Below, in pieces: positions 41,974 through 50,700 of a stretch of 64,000 nucleotides of DNA. A model generated the notes under the pieces. That model was not told where the DNA came from. It saw only the letters and a list, made by a program, of their open reading frames with translations, and made no database searches. Made by a program: the position numbers and the translations under genes. Source of the DNA: Cryptosporidium bovis (taxonomy: Eukaryota > Apicomplexa > Conoidasida > Eucoccidiorida > Cryptosporidiidae); contig VHIT02000036.1 in the NCBI GenBank assembly GCA_009768925.2, positions 269,577 through 333,576 on the forward strand, read 5' to 3'. Positions within the stretch are counted from its first letter, which is position 1. Every line of letters begins with the position of its first letter.

Positions 41974-42361
41974 ACTTTATTTTACTCGCAAAATATCATG
42001 AAACTACTTTTTTTGCTACTCTATATATTCAAAACAAGTATGATTTATTTGATAGTAAATCACATGCGAAAAGGTATATTGGTATATTAATTCCACTTTT
42101 CAACCCACTGATTAAACTGCAATTTTGCTTCTAAACCACGTGTAATTCTAAATAAAGTGAATATAGTTTCTCTTCTTACCCTGCAATACAACACGTCACG
42201 TGTTAATTCTCCATTCCTGAACGTATTCAAGCTTTTCCCATGTTAGTTATAACTACTTGGTGTTACATTTGTAGAACCTAAGAATACAATTCGCTTACAT
42301 GTTAGTAAATAAAAGCAACTTTCACTCGCCCCATTTTCTAAATATATAAACCCCTTATTTC
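41974..42361 (+). other. Intergenic with two CACGTG boxes, possible promoter of the small ORF at 42362
   Basis: This gap follows the MAK11 stop codon. It contains CACGTGTAATTC at 42137-42148 and CACGTGTTAATTC at 42197-42209. Two near-identical G-box-like sites in a region otherwise flanked only by gene ends suggest a promoter reading rightward. Confidence 0.45.
42190..42204. promoter_or_regulatory. 15-bp odd palindrome with CACGTG core
   Basis: AACACGT-C-ACGTGTT is a perfect inverted repeat around one central base. With the second CACGTG box 55 bp upstream it forms a repeated motif. CACGTG is a bHLH/bZIP E-box in other eukaryotes; what would bind it here is unknown. Confidence 0.45.
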
Positions 42362-42583
42362 ATGATCAATTCAATAAATCACCTTATTTTTATCTTAAAG
42401 AGAATGTCCGCGGCGGTGCAATTTCCATTATACCTAACATTATTTATTTCATTACGTTTACTCCTTTTTGCCATATTCTATTGTTTCTTCTCTTCACTCA
42501 ATCCCACGGACGCCTTACATAGACTGATAATAAATACAAAATTATTCACCAATCCGGAACAGATAGATATTGTTCAACAGTGA
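42362..42583 (+). CDS. Possible small membrane protein (73 aa, or 59 aa from the second ATG)
   Basis: The frame encodes MINSINHLIFILKR followed by a second Met (MSAAVQFPLY) and a strong hydrophobic stretch (LTLFISLRLLLFAIFYCFF), then a polar tail ending NPEQIDIVQQ. The second ATG is the better start because a single clean transmembrane segment follows it. The gap between the convergent MAK11 and Derlin genes is large, and CACGTG boxes lie 160-225 bp upstream, which supports a real unit. The GCGGCGG bases near 42410 are part of the same frame. No homolog recognised. Confidence 0.45.
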   Translation: MINSINHLIFILKRMSAAVQFPLYLTLFISLRLLLFAIFYCFFSSLNPTDALHRLIINTKLFTNPEQIDIVQQ

Positions 42584-42843
42584 AGTATTGAGGTTGTTAT
42601 GATAAAAAGAATTCAGAAAAATTACAGACTCTGAAATTGAGACAGTCAAAACAAATTGTATGTTCACGTGCATGCTTGCATGCATACATTATCGGATTAT
42701 GTATATACATGTAGAGACAATACATACACAAAATTAGAGTAATTATATATGGTATGACGGATGGTGCCACGACGTAGGATTATAGTGACAGCAATCATGC
42801 TTAATTCAATTATACCCAAATGCATACAAGTGAAATAGACATA

Positions 42844-43473
42844 TTACTGCTCCTGTTTTATTAGTTTGCTAAGTATTCTTGGTGTCTTAAAAAGCCTAAA
42901 TCCATTGGAAACAGGCATTAGCGGGTATATATCTTCAAAAAAGTAATATGTGTGTCCAACAATTATTCCCATGAGATTGTCCCACGGTCTCCAGCCAATA
43001 ACAAGACCCATACCCATTAATACCCAAGGGAGATAAGGTGCCCTAACAGTAAATATAAAGACAGACATTCTTGCTGATGGATTTCTTCTCCCCCATATAT
43101 ATGTCATTACATTTATTACAGCTCCGCTAAATAAATAACCTGCTCCGAAAAAGTAAGATAATAATAACAACATGCAAGAGCACGTAAATAACATCCAGAT
43201 GAAATCGGCAGGTCTTCTGTGAAATACCACATCCTCTAGAGATGCACAATAATATAGCAATACGTATGCATTCCAAAAAAAATGAAGGCTAAATGTACCA
43301 AAGAAAAAGAAACAAGTTGCCAATCTCCATATTTGAAAGTCATTTATAACTAATAGCCAATTCAAATACAAATTGAACGGAGATATTATATCTAGCGAAC
43401 ATAATATCATCAATAAAGTCGATATAGCAAAGTATACCTTTGTTACCGGTGGAACGTTGTTTACAACAAGCAT
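42844..43473 (-). CDS. Derlin (DER1-like ER or ERAD membrane protein)
   Basis: Derlins are rhomboid pseudoproteases that help move proteins across the ER membrane; apicomplexans may also use them in the apicoplast, an organelle Cryptosporidium lacks. The 209-aa protein has several membrane helices. Family marks are the N-terminal PPVTKVYFAIS, the WR motif IWRLATCFFFFG, the RRPADFIWMLF loop, and WRPWDNLMGIIVGHTYYFFEDIYP-type residues near 160-185. Rhomboid catalytic Ser/His are not expected and were not seen. Length is normal for Derlin-1/2 (about 210-250 aa). In Cryptosporidium this would be the ER ERAD Derlin (inference). Confidence 0.95.
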   Translation of the reverse strand: MLVVNNVPPVTKVYFAISTLLMILCSLDIISPFNLYLNWLLVINDFQIWRLATCFFFFGTFSLHFFWNAYVLLYYCASLEDVVFHRRPADFIWMLFTCSCMLLLLSYFFGAGYLFSGAVINVMTYIWGRRNPSARMSVFIFTVRAPYLPWVLMGMGLVIGWRPWDNLMGIIVGHTYYFFEDIYPLMPVSNGFRLFKTPRILSKLIKQEQ

Positions 43474-44117
43474 TTTTATTAAATATGTTTCCCTTCAACA
43501 ACTAACTCAAACAAATAATAAACGTCACAAGTCGATTATTGCTATATCGAAATAAATGTGTGTACGAACTTATATTTTCATATGTTCGTCTTTGATTCAA
43601 AAACAACACTGTCTAAAAAAGGAATGAAAAACGCTTTATTCTTTAATAATTCAATCAGTAGCGCTAAAATAAAATCACTGGCGGGGCTCAACCCCTAAAT
43701 AGATATTTCTGTTTAAAGATGTACTTTGGAAATGAGATTATTACCATTTGTAGTGAACTCAAATGGTATATATACGTGTGTTCAGACTTTCGTGCGCACA
43801 ATCCTACCATATTGTCTGAAACAGAGGATGGGACAAGGAAACTCGGTATAACTGCGGAAGACGGGTGAATGGAAATTGATCAAAAAGAAACGAAAACAAC
43901 CTGAGACTTCGTCCTAAAATAAATATATGTTACGTAAAGAGAATAAGATAAGTGCAAATAATAGCTATTATTATTCTCTAACTTAAGCAGTGCGACAGTA
44001 TTGCCATTTAGTGTGAAAAAATAATAAATATAAAGAATTATCTTCTATAATAAGATCAATCTTCCATTTCAATTCTAAATCTTACCTTCAATCCGTAAGT
44101 TCGTTTACTTTCATGAC
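43474..44117. other. Intergenic: Derlin promoter and V-ATPase d 3' flank
   Basis: No gene seen. Besides the G+C-rich box listed separately, there is a GTGCGCAC palindrome at 43792-43799. The rest is A+T-rich. Confidence 0.55.
43659..43687. promoter_or_regulatory. TAGCGCTA palindrome plus TGGCGGGGC upstream of Derlin
   Basis: TAGCGCTA (43659-43666) and TGGCGGGGC (43679-43687) lie about 190-215 bp upstream of the Derlin ATG, in the same position class as the GGCG boxes of other genes here. Confidence 0.45.
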
Positions 44118-45302
44118 TCATCTTGAACGTGGTGCAAATATAGGTACGATAGCATCAACCTGGTCCTTTCTATTCATTAGAATCATCTCGGCTATCCATG
44201 TCAAATTTCGAATCTCTTGCTCTTTAAGTCTGGCCCAAGCATAAAACACACCATAATTCATTTGTTGATCGAAAACAAGTTCACACATTGAAACGATCTC
44301 GGCATAAAGCAAATCTTCCAAACTTTTGAATTGTCTATCGGCCAAACTTTTGTGAACACTCTTTTTTTCCTTTTGACCATTGTTATTTGAGCCATCAGGG
44401 ATGTCAAAGTCATTAGTTGTTTCATTGACATAAAATGTCTTGCATTCATCATAGAGTGCGCTGTATCTAGGATAAGGTTCAAGGGCAGCCCTGACTCTAG
44501 TGTCATTCCAGGCCTTTCTAATTTGCTCTGTACCCTCTGGGTATAAGTAACCAAAGTTTGGATATAACGAAGAGGCACTTGAGAAGTTAAAATTAAGTGA
44601 GTTGAGAGTAATAGTAAGAAGTCTAAAATCAGCCTCACATTTAAGTACATGACTCATAACCTCTGCTGATGTTGGATTCAATGTTTGACAAAACCTATAA
44701 AAGTCTTCCAACCATGATTTTTTTAGTGAGCTTCTTAATATCTCCAAATCCATCTCTTTCAATATTGAAGCGAAATCGTCCTGTTCTCCATTTACCGAAA
44801 GAAACTCATCAAAATAAGGACCTATTGGTGTTTCTATCAAGATAGATTTATATAATTCATCCAATGAGGAAGAGAGATCCAGGGCAACAAAGGCTCTTAT
44901 TTCCGGAAAATATCCTATTGGATCTAAACGTGATAATAATTCTTCTGCAGGCTTCTTATTCATTGCTCCTTGAATCAGATTCACTACATTATCTATCATC
45001 TTCTCATATGTTATGTAATCTAAAAAGCGACCTAGTGGCTCATATGCCTGGGATTGCAACATCCTGAACTCTAATGCAAACTTTTCTCTACATTTCTGTG
45101 TTATGACATTTACTGAAAGTGGTAATGGCTCGTCTTGCATAAATGTACCATAATCGGTCTCCTCTAATGCTGTTCTCATATCTTCTAGTGTCTCTGCCTG
45201 CCCTATTAAATGATATTCATCCATTGTTATAAAGCCTGATCTATATCCTCTCACCATAGCCTCAAGGTAACCATCTTTTAAGTTAAATGTTAATAGCTCC
45301 AT
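44118..45302 (-). CDS. VMA6: V-type ATPase V0 subunit d (VMA6)
   Basis: Subunit d is the cytosolic cap between the V0 proteolipid ring and the central stalk of the proton pump. The 394-aa product matches the family throughout: MELLTFNLKDGYLEAMVRGY at the start, SGFITMDEYHLIGQAETLED, LEETDYGTFMQDE, ITQKCREKFALEFRMLQSQA, LDYITYEKMIDNVVNLIQGA, DPIGYFPEIRA, and ETPIGPYFDEFLS. The C-terminus runs through YAWARLKEQEIRNLTWIAEM to NRKDQVDAIVPIF. The open frame extends to a GTG at 45335, but the first ATG is at 45302 and coincides with the conserved family N-terminus. Intact, single exon. Confidence 0.97.
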   Translation of the reverse strand: MELLTFNLKDGYLEAMVRGYRSGFITMDEYHLIGQAETLEDMRTALEETDYGTFMQDEPLPLSVNVITQKCREKFALEFRMLQSQAYEPLGRFLDYITYEKMIDNVVNLIQGAMNKKPAEELLSRLDPIGYFPEIRAFVALDLSSSLDELYKSILIETPIGPYFDEFLSVNGEQDDFASILKEMDLEILRSSLKKSWLEDFYRFCQTLNPTSAEVMSHVLKCEADFRLLTITLNSLNFNFSSASSLYPNFGYLYPEGTEQIRKAWNDTRVRAALEPYPRYSALYDECKTFYVNETTNDFDIPDGSNNNGQKEKKSVHKSLADRQFKSLEDLLYAEIVSMCELVFDQQMNYGVFYAWARLKEQEIRNLTWIAEMILMNRKDQVDAIVPIFAPRSR

Positions 45303-45710
45303 TTTTACCTTAAATAATAGGACAGCTTTTATCACTACCCTCGTTTATACACAGATTAACGGCAATACTCCACAGTCAGTTCCCGATAGTGCAAATATAT
45401 ATTCCTTTTTTTTTAGTGTTTATTTAATAATGCTCTGTGCGTCTGCTATTCTATAGTATATCCTTGTAATACCCAAAACAGTCTGAAAAAGAAATATATA
45501 CTCAGAGCCAATGGTAATACCTTTATTTTCGTAAATTATATTTGTTATTTTTACTATTATTTATGTTCTGTTTATTATACACAAGTGTATATTCATTTAT
45601 CAATATGTTAGTATTTTTCCTTATTTTTTCCCATCATTTATTTTATCAGGCCACTATTAATTTTAAAATATCCCTATTTAATTTTGGCAGAAACCCGCTT
45701 AACCGCTCAG

Positions 45711-45733
45711 AGCGCGAGGTTGAAATGGCGGTA
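45711..45733. promoter_or_regulatory. AGCGCG and TGGCGGTA boxes between V-ATPase d and cyclophilin
   Basis: AGCGCG (45711-45716) and TGGCGGTA (45726-45733) lie about 410-430 bp from the V-ATPase d start and 440-460 bp from the cyclophilin start. Confidence 0.42.
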
Positions 45734-46098
45734 TATGTCCTAACATGCGCCAGCTGTTGGTCTTGTATCAAATTGACAATAAACGAATTTATAAAGTTTT
45801 TTTTGTTTAGTTAACCATTGAATAAGAATTTCCCTCACCACACACATAGCATAATAACATTTAAGTACTGTATTGAAACCATGGTTTGAACAATCAGTTA
45901 GTATGTTACCTGTTACAGTTCTTCATAAGAATTGAATTATTAATTCATAAATAGTGACGGAGAAGGCAGTTCTTTCGTTTTTAATAAAGTGCCCTTAAAT
46001 AAGGTTGACAGCAAAATTAGTTATGTTTTATCAATTACATGAAACTTTTAGTATATTTCATCTCATAATTTTCGATTACCATCACTCCATAAAAACCA

Positions 46099-46110
46099 TT
46101 AGGCGGCAAA
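46099..46110 (+). promoter_or_regulatory. TTAGGCGGCAAA box 62 bp upstream of cyclophilin
   Basis: TTAGGCGGCAAA sits close to the cyclophilin ATG (46172), in the expected core-promoter interval for a compact genome. Confidence 0.42.
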
Positions 46111-46171
46111 TCCATAAATAAAACAGACAATCTACTTCAAATATATAGAATAATGCAATGAAATAGATATT

Positions 46172-47247
46172 ATGGAGCAAACTGGACTTAGGACATCGAA
46201 CAACTTTTCCCCTGGATCAGATGATGGGAATTCAGATTTAATTAAATTCAAAGTCAAGAAAAATACGCAAGTATTTTTTGATATTGCAATAGGTGGAACT
46301 CCAACAGGGAGAGTAGTATTTGAATTGTTTTCTGATGTTGTTCCCATTACATCGGAAAACTTTAGAGCATTATGTACAGGAGAAAAAGGAATAAGCAAAA
46401 ATGGCGTAAATTTGCACTATAAAGGTTCCAGATTTCATAGAATTATACCAGAATTTATGTGCCAAGGGGGTGATATTTCTTATTCCGATATGGATTTTAA
46501 TGGAGGTGAATCAATATATGGCCCTTACTTCGATGATGAAAACTTTATTCTTAAGCACAATTCTGCTGGTCTTCTATCTATGGCGAATTCTGGTTCAAAT
46601 ACTAATTCTTCTCAGTTTTTCATTACTACCATACCATGTCCTTGGCTAGATGGAAGACATGTTGTATTTGGTAAGGTAAGTACATAAATATTTGTTTAAT
46701 GTATGAGAGTATATGAGAATAAAATTAGGCTTTTCTTATCATATTTGTCTTTGCCAAACAATTAGTCAAATGACAGATTTGTAATTCAATATTGTCATAG
46801 TAATGTGTGTTACATACCCAGACGTGTTCCGAAAATAATTAACTGTACACCATATTTTCGGGTCTAAGATGGGTTATAGCAACATTATTGTTCAAAGTTA
46901 TTGTCTGGCACTAATACGTTTTTCTTTACAAAGAAAATTTGCCGTATTGGAGTCCTAATTCTTTGAAACAATGTTCTTTGGCGGATAATTATCAACATAA
47001 ATTCTCTCATTGAGACGATAGCTTTGTCTCATATCTAACTTTTCTCATATTCTCTCAGAATTTATATGAATTTGTGGAAATTTGACTAAATTTCCATTAA
47101 TAATTGTATATTTTCGATATTCTAATTTAATTAACACTTTTTTAGATAGTTTCTGGAGCGGATGTAATAGCCAGCATGGAGAGATTCGGATCAAGTAATG
47201 GAAAAACGAGCGTATCTGTTGTAATAGCAGATTGTGGTGAACTGTAA
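46172..47247 (+). CDS. Cyclophilin-type peptidyl-prolyl cis-trans isomerase (two exons)
   Basis: This is a PPIase that isomerises prolyl bonds and is the target class of cyclosporin A. Exon 1 is 46172-46675, ending VVFGK before GTAAGT. Exon 2 is 47146-47247 after TTTAG, starting [16 protein letters not shown] and ending VVIADCGEL. The product is 201 aa. Active-site features are present: [14 protein letters not shown] (Arg and Phe), [16 protein letters not shown] and the Trp-Leu-Asp-Gly-His element [12 protein letters not shown], including the Trp needed for cyclosporin binding. An N-terminal extension of about 30 aa precedes the domain and has no signal-peptide character, so a cytosolic or nuclear site is likely. 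Without the second exon the domain would lose its last strand. Confidence 0.95.
46676..47145 (+). other. 470-nt intron of the cyclophilin gene with a potential hairpin and a GGCGG box
   Basis: GTAAGT...TTTAG bounds the intron. It is longer than the two MAK11 introns (233 and 164 nt). It includes TTGGCGGAT near 46979-46987 and nested inverted repeats: ATAAATTCT (46997-47005) with AGAATTTAT (47057-47065), and TGAGAC (47011-47016) with GTCTCA (47026-47031). A small structured RNA or an alternative promoter is possible. No C/D snoRNA boxes were recognised. Confidence 0.45.
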
Positions 47248-47784
47248 TTTATAACGAAATATATAAAATATTGCTTTCGATTATACTTGTAACTAGCTTT
47301 TCAACATTAATTTACTGCTTTAAGCTATTTTTAATGATTTGTAATCTTTTTTAACAACACTTGACTTATTCATTTGCCTTTTTATCTTGTTAGTTTTACA
47401 AAAAATTTGATTATTTGCATTTATAAACGTACCGGCTTCTATTTATGCAGATCAAAAAAATGCATGTAAACTAGAAAAAAAGTTGCATGTGGACATTTGA
47501 AAATAACTAAATATTTATGAGTTTTAACAATAGCATTATTATTAATAGACTGAGATATAGCAACTAAAATGAACACAAATAATTAAATTGTTTATATTTT
47601 TTAAATTTAATAAGGTATATAAATAAAGCATATATATTGTAAATATAAAGAGGAAAAATAAAAAATAAATGAAAATATTCAGTTTGACATAGCACATTGT
47701 AAATGAGACTAATAATAATTGATAATAGAAGATAATCAAAATATACATATAGGTTTATATCATAATTAAAATAAAGTTACCAAA
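47248..47784 (+). other. Intergenic: upstream region of the RCC1-repeat gene
   Basis: About 540 bp, strongly A+T-rich, with no GGCG box and no supported gene. It is one of the few upstream regions in the window without the G+C-rich element. Confidence 0.55.
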
Positions 47785-50700
47785 ATGTTTGCAACACAAG
47801 ACTTGGGTTTATTACCAGGGATTCCCGATTTCATAAAAGAAGCGAGCGCAAAAAAGACGTTTAAAACTCAAGTAGGAGATTCTTTTGGAGGTCATACATT
47901 TTCAAGAGCAGCATGTAGTTTAAATCACTATTTTGTAGTTGCGAAATATAAAAATAGAGGCCAACTTTATGGTTGGGGAATAAATGCAAATAATGTTTTG
48001 GGGTTCGGAATAAATAATGAATCAATTGAATTACCAACCAGAGTCAATTTTTTTTCAACTTTAGACGTTTTTCAGGTTAGTTGCGGTTATTCACATACTG
48101 CTGTATTAGTCAAAGGAATCTCAGAGGCATCCGGCAGGGTATACACGATGGGCCTGGGAGATAGAGGTAGAGTTGGATACACAAAGGGAAATATGGAATT
48201 TGGTAATGAGAATAAGACAATAACAAGGGAATCATGGTTTACTCCAATACCATGCATTGTCCATTTCCCAAATAGTGCAAAAATAAGTAGGATAGCATGT
48301 GGTGCAAATCATACACTTGCATTATCAGATTCAGGGCATGTATATTCGTGGGGTATAGGGCAATACGGTTGTTTGGGAACAGGAGACTTAAATGACGTTT
48401 ATTTTCCAGTAAAAATAGATGCTGGTCCAGATAATAAGAGAGTATTACATATAGCAGCAGGTACGAGACATTCATTGTGTTGCAACGAAGAAGGAAGAGT
48501 TTTCGCATGGGGAACAAATTCAAATGGAAGGCTTGGTGTAGGTGGTTCACATGGAATGAAAGTTACTCCAACGCAGGTAAAGTCTTTGTTGCCATACCAT
48601 ATAACAATAGTTGCTGCAGGTGAATCGCATAGTGGTTGTATAGATAGTTTTGGCTATATTTATACATGGGGAAATGGAGGTAGTGGAAAACTTGGGCATG
48701 GATCTCAAAATGATTGCAATATACCAAGAAGAATAGAGGGATTAAGCTCTTTACCATTTGTACAATTAACTCTAGGTGCATTTAATTCTATGGCACTGAG
48801 CCAGTCAGGGGATTTATATATTTGGGGTGCAAGACAACACGAAGTAATATTATTGCCTACGAAATACGATGCATTTCAATCATCAATTTGTCATATTTAC
48901 TCAGGACCATATATTTCTTTTGCAATGGATGTTAGATATAACGTATATATGTGGAATAACAGATTATTAGTCAATTCAAAAAAAAGTGAATCTAAAACAC
49001 TAACTGAGGATCAAATATACAAGAGAATGAGTAGCAAGAGTCCTGTAATTCTTCCATTTTTCCAAAGCAATGCTTTTGTTGACGATTGTATTTTTTATAT
49101 GGGATTTAACTTAGTTGATTATAAAGGTAATAAATTGTCATTTGAGTCAAAATCAGTAGGTGGAGTTTTTTCTTTAGATAAAGTATTTGGTATGCAGAAA
49201 AACGGTGAAATGGGGTTAGGCTCATTAGTTAAATCTCCTTTACCTCCCTGGTCAGTTAGACAAATATCTTGTGGTATGTCACATACATTATTGTTAATAT
49301 ATGGTGGTTCAATATTTGCATGGGGTGATAATAAATATGGACAATTAGGAATTGGAACAAAAAAAAAGAAATCAATAGAATCTTCTTCAAAGAATGAGAA
49401 TAACTATGTAGATGAACCAATCGAAATAAAGTTTTCAGAACCAATAAGACGCATAGCATGTGGATATTGGCACAGTTTATGTTGTGACGTAAAGGGTAAC
49501 TGTTATACATGGGGAAGAGGTGATAGAGGGCAATTAGGTAATGGCACTATTAGGAATATGTATGAACCTGCTGGAATAGTTACATTAAACAATGTAATAG
49601 ATGTAGCAGGAGGGGAACTTTATAGTGCCTGTATAGTAACGTGTATTACAACAAAGAACAAAGATTTTGATAGAATTAATTCAGGTGAACTTTGGATATG
49701 GGGTGATGGTGACTTTGGGAAGTTGGGATTTGGAGATAGCTCATTAAAATCCTGCATAGCAGCACCAAGACATTTAAACTTGGGTGTCCCTATAATTAAA
49801 GTAGCGTTAGGGACCTCTCACACACTAGTATTGACAGCAACAAAGGAACTTATTGCATGGGGAGCAGGCTACTATGGCAGATTGGGAGTGAACAGTACAA
49901 AAAGTCATTCAAATCCAATAAAAGTAAAATTTCCAATAAAAGGTGTAGAAATAGTCGATATAGCAGTAGGTACTTATCATTCAATGGCAGTATCTAGTAT
50001 AGGTGACATATGGGTATGGGGTAAAGGTGAAAATATATTATCGGATAAAGACATATTAATACCAAATGTATTTGCAAAATTAGAATCACCAACAGGAGTT
50101 CCAAGAGTTTATTCAGTACATGCATTCGGAGATGTATCTTATGCTATAACACAAACAGGACATTTATGGATATGGGGTCCTGAGAAAAATGAACAAGAAA
50201 TTATAGGACAGCTAAAATTGGAGAATGGCACAAAGATAATTTCGCATACTGGTAAACCAGAATTGGTTGTGTTACCGGGTAATGCAATAGGAGTATCTGG
50301 AAGTTCAATGCATCATGTATGCTTATTATCAACAGGAGAAGTTTTATCATGGGGCGATCCTTCCAATGGAAAATTGGGGCAGAATTTAAATAAATATAAT
50401 AAGTATATAAAAGATCCATGCATGGTTATACCAAAATGGAGTGAGGCTAAAGTAATTTTAGATAATTCAATAAGTAATAATGGTGATGCGAAAAACATAT
50501 TATTTTCTGAAAAAGAAAAATCATATAGTAGAGATGAAGAAGTAACAACAATTGAAGAGTTGGATAGTTTTATAAATGTATTAACAAGTAATTCGGTGCA
50601 ATTTTCGAAAGAGGCAAAATCATTCGAATATGTTCAAAGTTTGTTATACAGAGAAGATCCAAGAACAAGAAAAGATTACATATCATTATTGGAAGAAGAT

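Larger units (their letters stand above)
45303..46171. other. Divergent intergenic region: V-ATPase d and cyclophilin promoters
   Basis: About 870 bp. A 90-codon plus-strand frame at 45542-45814 is mostly Phe/Leu from T-rich DNA and crosses the regulatory boxes, so it is not called. A G+C-richer patch spans about 45690-45780. Confidence 0.55.

Noticed and set aside
44258-44650. 130-codon minus-strand frame overlapping V-ATPase d
   Set aside because: It lies in another frame of a gene with clear full-length similarity to subunit d.
45542-45814. 90-codon plus-strand frame upstream of cyclophilin
   Set aside because: Mostly Phe/Leu from T-rich DNA, crosses promoter-like boxes, no family similarity.
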